The position numbers were made by a program, and so were the translations under genes. From positions 1 to 19,578 of the forward strand of contig NZ_SJDU01000004.1 of assembly GCF_005518285.1 (NCBI RefSeq): a DNA stretch of 19,578 bases, written 5' to 3'. The notes under the pieces are model-generated. The model was not told the DNA's origin, ran no database searches, and worked only from the letters and a program-made list of their open reading frames with translations. The DNA comes from Brachyspira catarrhinii (GTDB taxonomy: Bacteria > Spirochaetota > Brachyspiria > Brachyspirales > Brachyspiraceae). Below are positions 1 to 7,937 of this stretch, one piece after another; the stretch's first letter is position 1, and the number at the start of each line of letters is the position of its first letter.

Positions 1-2105
1 ACGGGAATATTATAGTTTTTGGAATATTCTTTTATAAACGATAAAGCCTCTTTTGTTCGGTTATTGTCGAAAGTTATAAAAGGGTCGTCAAGCATTATCA
101 ATCTTCCTGCTTGATGAATTTTTGTAAGTATTGAAAGACGCATCGCTATATAAACGGCGTCCTTTGTTGCGGAAGATAGAAGTTCGACATTTCGCATTTC
201 ATTTTGTTTATCGGCGACAACGATTTTATCTTTATCGAAACCAGACATTATTATTCCCTCGTCCGATAATTTTTTCCCCGTAATGTGATTGTATAAAACT
301 TTTGCATCTTTTGAAAGCGACTGAAATATATTATCGTTTTTTTTATTTATGCTAAAAAGCATCTCTTCCAAAAGTTTCAAAGCCTTTCTTCTTTTATTCA
401 AATTAATTATTTCCTCTTTTATTCGAGCTAACTTGCTTTCAAAGTTTATTATCTCGGCATGAATATTATCGGAGTTATTGAGTTCGCCTTCGATATACGA
501 AATATTATTTTTTATTTTATTTATCTCTTCTTTCAAAATATTTATTTCCGCTTCCAAATCTTTCAAATCGTTTTCTATTTTTTTTATTTCCATTTCGTTA
601 TAATCGTTTGGATTAACTCCTTTATCGTCAAGTTCTTTCAAAATTCTTACGCAATCCGTTTCGAGCAAATCTATATTTTGAAATCCGAGCCTTTTTGCTT
701 CGGCAATTAATTTTTTATAATTTTCTTCCGCTTCTTTCAATAATAAATCGTAATTATATTTTATCTCGTAATATTCTTCTTTATTTTTCACTTTTAATTT
801 GTCGAAAAGTCGAGCGAGCGCATTATTTTCATTTTCAAATTCTTTTAAATTATTTTCAAGTTCAAGATTATAATTTTTAGTTTCTTCATCATTATTTTCT
901 TGCATCATAATTTCAATTTTGGCAAGTTCTTTATTTAATATATCTTTCAAAATTAAAATATCCGTTTCTTCAATATTTAATTCGGGTAAACTTTCCAATA
1001 TATCTTTTACAAATTTAGAATTTTTATTTTCGTTTATTAAACATCCTTTAATAAACATAAAAGGAATTGCTGGAAGAATAATAAGAAGCCATAATGGATT
1101 TTTAAAATATAAAGCGAGCAAAGAAGAGATAAAAGCGATTATAATAAAAAATATTATTTTTGGAATTTTTTTATTTTTTTGAATCGACTCTTCGATTTTA
1201 TTTAAATTTTTTAAAGCGTTTTCTATTCTTATTTTTACGCTTTCGCAATCGGTTTTTCTTTTTTCTTTTTCGTCCGCCGATTTTTTCAAAGCTTCAATTT
1301 TTCCGTTTAGATACGACATATTTGTTTTTAATTCTTCAATTTTTTTCGTTCTGCCGTTTATTTCGTTGGAATAATCGTTTTTAAAAATTATATTCTTGCC
1401 TAAAAAATCGTCCGCTTTATTGAAATTGTTTATTTGTTTGAGTAGATTGAGTTTTATAATTTTTGTTTCCGATTCTTTTTTCGATTTCATTAAAGAATAT
1501 AATTTTTTTTGTTCTTCGATTTTTTCTTTTAAAATATTTTCATGCAAAAATAAATTTTCTTTCAATTCTTTTAAATTATCTTTTTTATTAACCGAATTTT
1601 TTATTCTATTGTATAAATTATTTAATGTTTTATCAATTTCATTTTTTTCGTTCGCCAAAATATTTAATTTATAATGAATAGAATTTTGAGCTTTCCCCGA
1701 ATATTCCGCTTTTATTTCCGAAACCATTTTCCCGATGTCGATATCCGAAGAAAATAATTTTTTCTTTATTTCGCTTTCCCAATCTTTGGAATCTTTTTTG
1801 CTATCCGACATTTCAAAAATTATTTCGCTCTGCCTTATCGCGTATAAATTATTGTAAGATTGAGGATGAAGTTTTAAATTGTCGGGGATTTTTGGCTCTG
1901 AAGAAATATCAATATCGTTTCCGTATCTTAATTTTATTTGTTTTGAAAACGCGCTTACTCTTTTATTTTCCGAAAATAACAACATAAGAGAATCGAATAT
2001 TGTCGTTTTTCCTGATTCGTTTTCTCCGTAAAATAAAGTAATTCCGTCCGATATTTTAAAAGATTGATTTTTAAATTTTCCGAATTTATTTAATTTTAAA
2101 ATCAT
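1..2105 (-). CDS. SbcC/Rad50-like AAA ATPase with membrane hairpin (YhaN-type), 3' end cut by window edge
   Basis: An open frame of 701 codons starts at the ATG at 2105 and runs off the left edge, so the C-terminus is missing. Residues 27-35 form the Walker A motif GENESGKTT. A signature-like LLSSATKDA starts near residue 642, and Walker B LIMLDDPF is at 669-676, followed by the D-loop-like FDNNR. These are the two halves of an ABC/Rad50-type head, and the long Lys/Glu-rich stretch between them should be coiled coil. Unusually, residues about 317-334 and 338-352 are two hydrophobic segments separated by a short K-N-P turn, a likely membrane hairpin. I saw no CxxC zinc hook in the parts I translated. 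SbcC normally works with SbcD on DNA ends, and the sbcD-like gene ends 32 nt upstream. The hairpin makes the B. subtilis YhaN type a better match than classical SbcC. Family call is confident; cellular role is inferred. Confidence 0.88.
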   Translation of the reverse strand, partial: MILKLNKFGKFKNQSFKISDGITLFYGENESGKTTIFDSLMLLFSENKRVSAFSKQIKLRYGNDIDISSEPKIPDNLKLHPQSYNNLYAIRQSEIIFEMSDSKKDSKDWESEIKKKLFSSDIDIGKMVSEIKAEYSGKAQNSIHYKLNILANEKNEIDKTLNNLYNRIKNSVNKKDNLKELKENLFLHENILKEKIEEQKKLYSLMKSKKESETKIIKLNLLKQINNFNKADDFLGKNIIFKNDYSNEINGRTKKIEELKTNMSYLNGKIEALKKSADEKEKRKTDCESVKIRIENALKNLNKIEESIQKNKKIPKIIFFIIIAFISSLLALYFKNPLWLLIILPAIPFMFIKGCLINENKNSKFVKDILESLPELNIEETDILILKDILNKELAKIEIMMQENNDEETKNYNLELENNLKEFENENNALARLFDKLKVKNKEEYYEIKYNYDLLLKEAEENYKKLIAEAKRLGFQNIDLLETDCVRILKELDDKGVNPNDYNEMEIKKIENDLKDLEAEINILKEEINKIKNNISYIEGELNNSDNIHAEIINFESKLARIKEEIINLNKRRKALKLLEEMLFSINKKNDNIFQSLSKDAKVLYNHITGKKLSDEGIIMSGFDKDKIVVADKQNEMRNVELLSSATKDAVYIAMRLSILTKIHQAGRLIMLDDPFITFDNNRTKEALSFIKEYSKNYNIP

Positions 2106-2137
2106 ATTTTCCAACTTAATTTATTATTTTTTATTTC

Positions 2138-3208
2138 TTACTTATTATTTTGTAATGCCAAAGAAATCTTTTCAATTCCGATTCTTTTTGCAAGTTCGAC
2201 AATTTCCAAATCTTCTTCGTTATTGTTTTTAAATTCAAATTCGTTCGCAATATTCAAAAATTCTTTTATTATATTTTCATTTAAAGCGTTTTCAAGAAAA
2301 AATAAATTAGAGCTTTTTATATTTATCTCACGGACAAATTCCAAATATTTATTTATAATTTCTTTCTTTTTAATTTCAAGCTGAATCTCGTCTTCTATTA
2401 TTCCGTAAATATTTATGTCGATTATATCTTTATTGCTCCAATCTTTAGATATAATTTCAATTTTAGATTCCATTTCGCTTACATTCAAATTATAAACTCT
2501 ATATTCTCCAGCGGATTTCAAATCTATATATTTTTTAGTTATAGAATTATCGTCTATATTGAGAGCCAAACATTTTCTAATTCCCATTTCCGATTTGCTT
2601 TTTCTCCAAACTCTTACCGAACCAGAATATATTATATTTATATTTTCAATATTTATTTCCATTTGTTTGTGAATATGTCCTATGACGGCAAGATTGGGAT
2701 TTACTTTTTTAATTATTTCAATCGGTATGAAAGCGGATTCTTCGTTTTCTTCAATCGCCCATAAAGTTCCTTCGACAATTCCATGCCCAAAAAATATTCT
2801 GTTTTTTTCTTTTAAACTTTCAATTTCTTTTATAAAATCACTACCTAAATTATAATTTTCATTGTAAGCGACTGCGACTATATCCAAATTTTCTATATTG
2901 ATAAAATCTGTTTCTTCTATTATTTTTATATTATCTGCGAATTTTAATTTGCTTAAAGCTATTCCGCCAGATTTTAAATATTCATGATTCCCTTTGAGCA
3001 AGTAAATATTTTTATCATAGATTTCGGACTTTTTTGAAAATTCTTCTTTAAGTTTTTCAGCATCCTCGAATGTATTGAAAGTATCTCCGAGCAAAAATAA
3101 AGCGTCATAATTTTTAGCGTTTTCTAAAATTTCTTCAAACACAGAAAAAGAATAAGATTTTTCAGATTCGCTTAAATGCAAATCCGAAGCTATTAATATT
3201 TTCGGCAT
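2138..3208 (-). CDS. SbcD/Mre11-like (YhaO-type) metallophosphoesterase
   Basis: This 356-residue protein carries the full calcineurin-like metallophosphoesterase set: SDLHL at 8-12 (D9, H11), GDTF at 41-44 (D42), GNHE at 73-76, GHG at 141-143 and GHIH at 177-180, followed by YSGSVRVW. These residues bind the two metal ions of Mre11/SbcD-type nucleases. The last ~150 residues are Ile/Lys/Glu-rich and would hold the capping and ATPase-contact regions. It is the first gene of a pair with the Rad50-like ATPase, 32 nt downstream, so the two probably form a nuclease/ATPase complex acting on DNA ends. The ATG at 3208 is followed directly by the conserved start of the phosphoesterase fold, but the ribosome-binding site is weak (AGAGAA, long spacing). 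Exact substrate is not visible from sequence. Confidence 0.92.
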   Translation of the reverse strand: MPKILIASDLHLSESEKSYSFSVFEEILENAKNYDALFLLGDTFNTFEDAEKLKEEFSKKSEIYDKNIYLLKGNHEYLKSGGIALSKLKFADNIKIIEETDFINIENLDIVAVAYNENYNLGSDFIKEIESLKEKNRIFFGHGIVEGTLWAIEENEESAFIPIEIIKKVNPNLAVIGHIHKQMEINIENINIIYSGSVRVWRKSKSEMGIRKCLALNIDDNSITKKYIDLKSAGEYRVYNLNVSEMESKIEIISKDWSNKDIIDINIYGIIEDEIQLEIKKKEIINKYLEFVREINIKSSNLFFLENALNENIIKEFLNIANEFEFKNNNEEDLEIVELAKRIGIEKISLALQNNK

Positions 3209-3232
3209 AATAAAATTTCTCTAATTATTTTT

Positions 3233-3262
3233 ATTTTATTCAAAAAATTTTTTATTAATCAA
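3233..3262 (-). promoter_or_regulatory. Candidate promoter for the sbcDC-like pair
   Basis: On the minus strand TTGATT (3262-3257) lies 18 nt from TAAAAT (3238-3233), placing the start of transcription about 20 nt upstream of the ATG at 3208. The match is moderate, and in such AT-rich DNA chance matches are common. Confidence 0.3.
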
Positions 3263-3395
3263 TTTATTTAAAAAAATTTAACGACTGTATTTTTGTATTA
3301 TAAAGTAAATATAATAATTAATCAATAGATTTTAATTGAAATATGATTTATAATATTTTTAATTTAATTTTAATTAGTTTTTAAGAGGTTTATTA

Positions 3396-4532
3396 ATGAA
3401 CGATTTAGTAAAAAAATATATCGAATATGCCAAAGAAAAATCGAACGCGGACGAAGTTTTAAATAAAAAATTAATCTCTAAAAACGAAAACTTTTTAAAA
3501 TTAAAAGAATATTCAAAAAATAATCATAATCATGAAGAAGAATTTGAAATTTGCAAAGAACTTTCATTAGAATTAGAAAACATGGATATTTTAAAATCCT
3601 ATAGCGCCGCTAATTTTATCGCCCACTCTTTTTATCATACAGACAAAATTGACGAAGAGATTGGAAAAAGAATAATAGATTTATTTTATAAGAATATAGA
3701 TTATGCCTGCAGATTTATCGAAAATGTTTCCCAATTTTATAATGTGGACGAAGACGAATTAAACGAAAACGATTTTGCCAATTTGAATTTGGAAATAATG
3801 TATAGACTCGATTATAAACCATTGGAAGCGTTTTTGGGAATCGATATGATGGTAGCTCCGATAATGACTATTGCCTGCGGAAGTCGTCCATTAAGAAAGT
3901 ATTTTAAAAGTTTAGAGCCTGTCGAATATATAGAATATTTGGAGAATTATAATAAGGGTTTGGGTTATTTGCATGTCGCCGCCGAAGCCTGCAATATTAC
4001 AAAGATATTAATTTTATCTCCAAAAGTCGAGCGAGGATTTTTTATCGAAACCGCCGATATAAGCAACTGTTATTATCTTATAACTTTAATGGAAGCGGAA
4101 TTATATAAAAAAGATTTATTAAAAAGATACGGAATTGACGGATACGAATTTAACGAAACGATTTATAATATCGCTACGGGAAAAGAATACCCGAAAGAAT
4201 TTATTGAAACTCAAGCGCATCAGCAATACTACACGATATACGCTTTAGATATAGACGGAAAATACAAAATAGAAGATGAAAACGGCGAACTCGATTTGAA
4301 TAATATAATTTACGGAGATATGGGACCAGAAGAAATTCCAAAAGATATTGAAAACACGCGTATAATTATTATGGATAGCGATGGGATGTGGAATAAAGCT
4401 ATTAAATGGGATGCGAGTTATTTTACTAAATTGCATCCAAAACTTAATCCTTATCTTAAAATTTTGAATGAAATTTCTGACGAAGAATATAAAGATTGGA
4501 TTAATAAAATAAAAGCTTATAATTCCAAATAA
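3396..4532 (+). CDS. Unrecognised 378-residue protein, first gene of the aro cluster
   Basis: I do not recognise this family. The protein is soluble, acidic and mostly helical, with no signal peptide or membrane segment. Visible points are two His clusters near the N-terminus (NNHNH around residue 45 and AHSFYHTD around 75), a mid-protein stretch with several Cys residues (IACGSRPL, EACN) and a C-terminal half that looks like a compact alpha/beta domain. A clear Shine-Dalgarno AAGAGG (3383-3388) sits 7 nt before the ATG, so the start is well supported. The gene ends 21 nt before aroE and is probably cotranscribed with aroE and aroD. That neighbourhood does not prove a role in aromatic biosynthesis, because no catalytic motif of that pathway is present. 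Coding status is near certain; function is unknown. Confidence 0.85.
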   Translation: MNDLVKKYIEYAKEKSNADEVLNKKLISKNENFLKLKEYSKNNHNHEEEFEICKELSLELENMDILKSYSAANFIAHSFYHTDKIDEEIGKRIIDLFYKNIDYACRFIENVSQFYNVDEDELNENDFANLNLEIMYRLDYKPLEAFLGIDMMVAPIMTIACGSRPLRKYFKSLEPVEYIEYLENYNKGLGYLHVAAEACNITKILILSPKVERGFFIETADISNCYYLITLMEAELYKKDLLKRYGIDGYEFNETIYNIATGKEYPKEFIETQAHQQYYTIYALDIDGKYKIEDENGELDLNNIIYGDMGPEEIPKDIENTRIIIMDSDGMWNKAIKWDASYFTKLHPKLNPYLKILNEISDEEYKDWINKIKAYNSK

Positions 4533-4553
4533 AAAATTACGGAGTTTTTATAA

Positions 4554-5414
4554 ATGCAAATAGATTCAAAAACAATATTAACGGGATTATTCGCTTCGCC
4601 TTCCTTTCATAGCATATCTCCGATAATTCACAATAACGCTTTTGAAAAGTTGCGACTAAATTACGCATATTTGTCTTTTGAAGTGAATAAAGATAATTTA
4701 AAAGACGCGGTGCAATCTATAAAAACTCTCAATATGCGCGGAGTCAATCTTTCTATGCCGAATAAAAAAGAGGTTATTCAATATTTGGACGAAATCTCCG
4801 AAACCGCAAAACTCTCTCAAAGCGTAAATACTATAGTAAACGATAATGGAATTTTAAAAGGCTGCAGCACGGACGGTAAAGGTTTTTTCAAATCATTGGA
4901 AGAAGAAAAAATATTTATAAAAGATAAAAACATTACAATTTTAGGGACGGGCGGCGCTTCTATTGCGATAATTTCGCAAGCGGTATTTGAGGGAATTAAA
5001 AATATATTCGTATTCAAAAGAGATAAAAATTGGGAAGAGCAAAAAAAAATACTGGATAATATTGCAAGCAAAACTAATTGCAATATAGAATTAAATTCTT
5101 TGGAAGATAAAAATATTTTGAAAAGAAAAGTTGAAGAAAGCGATTTGCTCATAAACGCGACAAGCGTTGGAATGAAAGAAGATTTTTCATTGATTGAAGA
5201 TAAAAGTTTTTTCAGAAAAGATTTGATAGTAAGCGACATTATTTATAATCCGTCAAAAACAAAATTGCTTCAAATTGCGGAAAAAGAAGGATGCAAAATT
5301 ATAAACGGAATCGGAATGCTTTTATATCAGGGAGCTTTGTCTTTCGAGCTTTGGACTAATAAAAAAATACCCGTTGATTATATTAAAGAAATTATATTTA
5401 ATTATTTTAAATAA
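4554..5414 (+). CDS. aroE: Shikimate dehydrogenase
   Basis: The enzyme reduces 3-dehydroshikimate to shikimate with NAD(P)H in the cytoplasmic shikimate pathway. Residues 20-23 (SISP) and H26-N27 match the substrate-binding motif. N65 to K71 (NLSMPNK) carries the catalytic lysine K71. N92-T93 and T106-D107 in GCSTDG complete the active site, with D107 as the partner of the lysine. GTGGAS at 131-136 is the nucleotide-binding loop, INATSVGM is a family motif and GMLLYQGALSFELW closes the protein. Length (286) is normal. The residues after the second Rossmann strand are K155-R156-D157 rather than the NRT typical of NADP-specific AroE, so cofactor preference may be relaxed as in YdiB. GGAG at 4541-4544 lies 9 nt before the ATG. 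It sits between an unknown gene and aroD, with gaps of 21 and 33 nt, in an apparent operon. Confidence 0.95.
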   Translation: MQIDSKTILTGLFASPSFHSISPIIHNNAFEKLRLNYAYLSFEVNKDNLKDAVQSIKTLNMRGVNLSMPNKKEVIQYLDEISETAKLSQSVNTIVNDNGILKGCSTDGKGFFKSLEEEKIFIKDKNITILGTGGASIAIISQAVFEGIKNIFVFKRDKNWEEQKKILDNIASKTNCNIELNSLEDKNILKRKVEESDLLINATSVGMKEDFSLIEDKSFFRKDLIVSDIIYNPSKTKLLQIAEKEGCKIINGIGMLLYQGALSFELWTNKKIPVDYIKEIIFNYFK

Positions 5415-5447
5415 ATTTGATTTAAATAATTTGGTAAAGGTTATAAG

Positions 5448-6215
5448 ATGGAAAATATTATAAAAATTAAAAATATCAAACTTGGAAACGGCGCTCCGAA
5501 AATATGCGTTCCCGTTATTGAAAAAACCGAAAAAGAAATTATTAAATATATAAAATATATAAACAAATTGCCAATCGACATTATAGAATTTCGAGCGGAT
5601 TTTTATTTGGAAGATATTATTGAAAACGATGAAAAAAATATAAACGACAATATAATAGATTTATCAAAAGATATAAAAAAAATAACGAATAAACCAATAT
5701 TATTTACATTGCGAAGCGATAAGGAAGGCGGAAAAATAAAAAATAATTCTTACGACAAAATAATAAATATTTATAAAGAGGTTATAGAAAATAAATGTTT
5801 CGATTTAATCGATTTGGAAATTTTAAGTTTAAAAGAAAAAGATATAAAAAATTTAATAAAACTTTCAAAAGAAAAAAATATAAAAACTATATTGTCGAAT
5901 CATAATTTTAATAAAACTCCTTCAAAAAAATATATAATTTCGCTAATAAATAAAATGATAAAATTAAAATGCGATATTGTGAAAGTGGCTTATATGCCGA
6001 AAAATAAAAAAGATGCAATAGTTTTGCTTGACGCTATAACCGAAATAAAAGATTTTCCGATAATCGCGATATCGATGGGAAAACTTGGAATTATAACAAG
6101 AATATTCGGCTCGGTAATGACATTTGCATCGGCTAAATCTTCTTCGGCTCCAGGACAACTCGAAGCTATGAAATTAAAATACATATTGGATAATATTTAC
6201 GATAATTTTATTTAA
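5448..6215 (+). CDS. aroD: Type I 3-dehydroquinate dehydratase
   Basis: This enzyme dehydrates 3-dehydroquinate to 3-dehydroshikimate, the substrate of the adjacent AroE, through a Schiff base. Class I residues are all visible: E47 and R49 in IEFRAD, R89 in FTLRSD, catalytic H152 in SNHNF, Schiff-base lysine K179 in DIVKVAYMP, R218 in GIITRIFGS, and S233/Q237 in the final SSAPGQL. The protein is 255 residues, the usual size of the stand-alone enzyme. It is not fused to AroE as in plants and chlamydiae, but the order aroE-aroD with 33 nt between them keeps the two consecutive steps together. AAAGG at 5436-5440 lies 7 nt before the ATG. The coding sequence is very rich in AAA and ATA codons, like its neighbours. 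Confidence 0.96.
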   Translation: MENIIKIKNIKLGNGAPKICVPVIEKTEKEIIKYIKYINKLPIDIIEFRADFYLEDIIENDEKNINDNIIDLSKDIKKITNKPILFTLRSDKEGGKIKNNSYDKIINIYKEVIENKCFDLIDLEILSLKEKDIKNLIKLSKEKNIKTILSNHNFNKTPSKKYIISLINKMIKLKCDIVKVAYMPKNKKDAIVLLDAITEIKDFPIIAISMGKLGIITRIFGSVMTFASAKSSSAPGQLEAMKLKYILDNIYDNFI

Positions 6216-6216
6216 A

Positions 6217-6241
6217 TTTATCATTTTATTATATTGATAAA
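6217..6241 (+). terminator. Weak AT-only inverted repeat after aroD
   Basis: TTTATCA (6217-6223) and TGATAAA (6235-6241) can pair across an 11-nt loop directly after the aroD stop codon. The stem is almost pure A/T and no long T-run follows, so termination would be weak. Its right arm overlaps the -35 box of the next promoter, so it could equally be an operator or chance. Confidence 0.25.
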
Positions 6242-6262
6242 AATATATTTCCCTATTATAAT
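6234..6262 (+). promoter_or_regulatory. Sigma-70-type promoter for the OmpA-like lipoprotein pair
   Basis: TTGATA (6234-6239) is separated by 17 nt from a perfect TATAAT (6257-6262), about 72 nt upstream of the first lipoprotein gene. This is one of the best promoter matches in the window. A second, weaker pair, TTAATA (6263-6268) with TATAAT (6286-6291), lies just downstream. Confidence 0.7.
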
Positions 6263-6334
6263 TAATAATATATTTTCCGATTATATATAATATATATTCT
6301 AAAAATATAAATAAAATATTTTGCGAGGTGTAAA

Positions 6335-6874
6335 ATGAAAAATATAGCGTTAATTTTATCGGTTATTTTTGCCGTAGTTGTGGCATGCGAAACCACTCCA
6401 AAGAAAACTACTCCAGAACAAAGCGCGGGATTAAAACTTCCAAACGGAGTAAGCGTTAGGGAAACCCCAAGGGGAAGCGTTCTAAATTTATCTAACGGAA
6501 GAGAAGTGAAATTCAGATTCGACAGAAGTATAGAAATTGGAAGTTATGAAGACGCTTATAATTTGGTTTATCAAATAATCAACGATAATCCGAGTATAAG
6601 AATAATGGTGGAAGGAAATTCGAGTAAAGAAGGAAGCGCTCAATATAATTATAATTTATCTCAAAGAAGAGCGGATAAAAGTTATAATTATTTGATAAGA
6701 TTGGGCGCTCAAAACAGCAAATTATTGAAAAACGCTTTCGGAGAAGCTTTGCCAGAATATCCAGAATTGGAAAACAACAGAAGAAGCGAATTCATAATTA
6801 TAATGAACGAAGACGATTTGAAAAAATATAACGATTTCGCTAAAACTCTCGATGTTAATAAAGAAACCGAATAA
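6335..6874 (+). CDS. OmpA-like C-terminal-domain lipoprotein, first of two
   Basis: The N-terminus is a lipoprotein signal peptide with lipobox VVAC, giving a lipidated C18 after cleavage. A short spacer with the phrase SVRETPRGS leads into an OmpA/Pal-type peptidoglycan-associating domain at about residues 85-165: IMVEGNSSKEG, then YNYNLSQRRA, then an NNRRSEF end motif. Known members bind the peptide stem of peptidoglycan while the lipid anchors them in the membrane. Here the usual GHTD motif reads GNSS, so the Asp that contacts diaminopimelate in characterised OmpA domains is Ser, while the Arg 15 residues later is kept. GAGGTG at 6325-6330 gives a good ribosome-binding site for the ATG. 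A paralogue follows after 46 nt. Structural role is likely; binding partner is not proven. Confidence 0.9.
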   Translation: MKNIALILSVIFAVVVACETTPKKTTPEQSAGLKLPNGVSVRETPRGSVLNLSNGREVKFRFDRSIEIGSYEDAYNLVYQIINDNPSIRIMVEGNSSKEGSAQYNYNLSQRRADKSYNYLIRLGAQNSKLLKNAFGEALPEYPELENNRRSEFIIIMNEDDLKKYNDFAKTLDVNKETE

Positions 6875-6920
6875 CTTTCAGTATAAATAAAAAATTAAAT
6901 AAGGATTTAGGTTAAACTTT

Positions 6921-7565
6921 ATGAAAAAATTTTTACTAATTTTTATTTTAATAATTCCTTTGATATTTGTAATTTCATGCAAAAGCACTCAAACCGCAGT
7001 TGTGGAAGAGCCCGAACCTGCTCCTCCGCCACCGCCTGTAGAGGAAGTTGTCGATGAATACCCCCCAGTAGTTGTAGCCGAAGAACCAACGCCAGATACG
7101 AATAGAAACGAATTAATTTTTCCAGCGGGAATTTCTATAAGAGAAACCGAAAGAGGAAAAATACTCGTGGTCGATACAAGAGCTATATACGATTTTGCTT
7201 CGACTAATATGCCTGCGAATGTTCCCGTTTCATTTGGACAGGTTATAGAGTTCATGAATATGAATGAAAATGTCACTATAATAATAGAAGGGCATACGAG
7301 CAATATGGGCATAGCTTATCCTTATAACTATAATCTATCGGTTGAAAGGGCAAGAAACGCTAAAATATATCTGGTTAATAGCGGAATTGCTGAAAACAGA
7401 CTTATGGAAAGCCCTTTGGGAGAATCCCTTCCCGAATATCCTAATCAAGATGATTTGAGAAGAAACGAATTTGTAGTTATAACGAGCGATGAAGATTTGC
7501 AAGTTTATAGCGATTTTGTATTAGGATTGGATATGAGAAAAGAAACTACATACATGGGAAATTAA
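6921..7565 (+). CDS. OmpA-like C-terminal-domain lipoprotein, second of two
   Basis: The signal peptide ends in lipobox VISC with C20 as lipidation site. Residues about 30-60 form a Pro/Glu-rich linker (runs such as APPPPP and EEVVDEYPPV) long enough to reach from membrane to cell wall. SIRETERGK parallels the same phrase in the gene upstream, marking the two as tandem paralogues. The OmpA-like domain shows IIIEGHTSNMG, YNYNLSVERA and DLRRNEF. The GHT part is intact but the following Asp is Ser, and one residue is inserted before the conserved Arg compared with the upstream copy. The ribosome-binding site is modest (AGG at 6909-6911). It shares the promoter of the upstream gene and ends at a strong intrinsic terminator, so the pair is one transcription unit. 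Probably envelope tethering. Confidence 0.9.
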   Translation: MKKFLLIFILIIPLIFVISCKSTQTAVVEEPEPAPPPPPVEEVVDEYPPVVVAEEPTPDTNRNELIFPAGISIRETERGKILVVDTRAIYDFASTNMPANVPVSFGQVIEFMNMNENVTIIIEGHTSNMGIAYPYNYNLSVERARNAKIYLVNSGIAENRLMESPLGESLPEYPNQDDLRRNEFVVITSDEDLQVYSDFVLGLDMRKETTYMGN

Positions 7566-7580
7566 TTTTATTTACGAATT

Positions 7581-7628
7581 AAACCTCATGTAAAATTTTT
7601 AGCAAACGAAAATTACATGAGGTTTTTT
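7581..7628 (+). terminator. Intrinsic terminator of the OmpA-like lipoprotein operon
   Basis: A perfect 13-bp stem, AAACCTCATGTAA (7581-7593) with TTACATGAGGTTT (7613-7625), encloses a 19-nt loop and is followed by a T-run (7623-7628). Confidence 0.88.
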
Positions 7629-7654
7629 ATTGTCAATATAACGCTTAAAAAATT

Positions 7655-7927
7655 ATGATTTTAGAGATTTTTAATGAACTTCAAATTTTATTATCCGATT
7701 TAGTTTTTTCGGGGGCGGATAATATAGACGATGATTTTATAGAAAAAATAAATTTAATAGAAAAAAAATTAAATAAATTTGAAATGAACTTTGCAAAAAA
7801 TTTGATTGAAGATTTAATCATTTCTTTAAAAGAATATAAAAAAAATAAAGATATAAAAAAAGTTTCTAAAAATATTTCTAAATTGGAATTTTATTTAAGT
7901 TATGCTTTATTCAATCTTTCAGATTAA
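7655..7927 (+). CDS. Small helical protein of unknown function
   Basis: This 90-residue frame encodes a Lys/Glu/Leu-rich protein with regularly spaced hydrophobic residues, consistent with three or four helices, and no signal peptide or membrane span. Its composition matches the coding style of neighbouring genes rather than antisense sequence. The ATG comes only 27 nt after the T-run of the preceding terminator. No Shine-Dalgarno sequence is visible, and an in-frame TAA three codons upstream rules out a longer form. It would therefore need its own promoter in very little space, or depend on read-through with poor initiation. It converges with the BMP gene, and a stem-loop sits between them. 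I do not recognise a family. It may be the surviving part of a larger gene. Confidence 0.6.
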   Translation: MILEIFNELQILLSDLVFSGADNIDDDFIEKINLIEKKLNKFEMNFAKNLIEDLIISLKEYKKNKDIKKVSKNISKLEFYLSYALFNLSD

Positions 7928-7937
7928 TAATTAATTA

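Noticed and set aside
459..1674. Several plus-strand open frames of Phe/Tyr/Ile-rich sequence
   Set aside because: They are antisense to the SbcC-like gene, which has Walker and signature motifs in one continuous frame. Their composition is the usual mirror of Lys/Glu-rich coding DNA.
3336..3354. TTGAAA and TATAAT upstream of the 378-residue gene as a promoter
   Set aside because: The boxes are only 7 nt apart. The TATAAT at 3349-3354 could be a -10, but no good -35 is found at 16-18 nt.
4817..5239. 140-codon minus-strand frame opposite aroE
   Set aside because: It is a mirror of aroE, which has all its catalytic motifs. It has no family motif of its own and has a Ser/Phe/Leu-rich composition.
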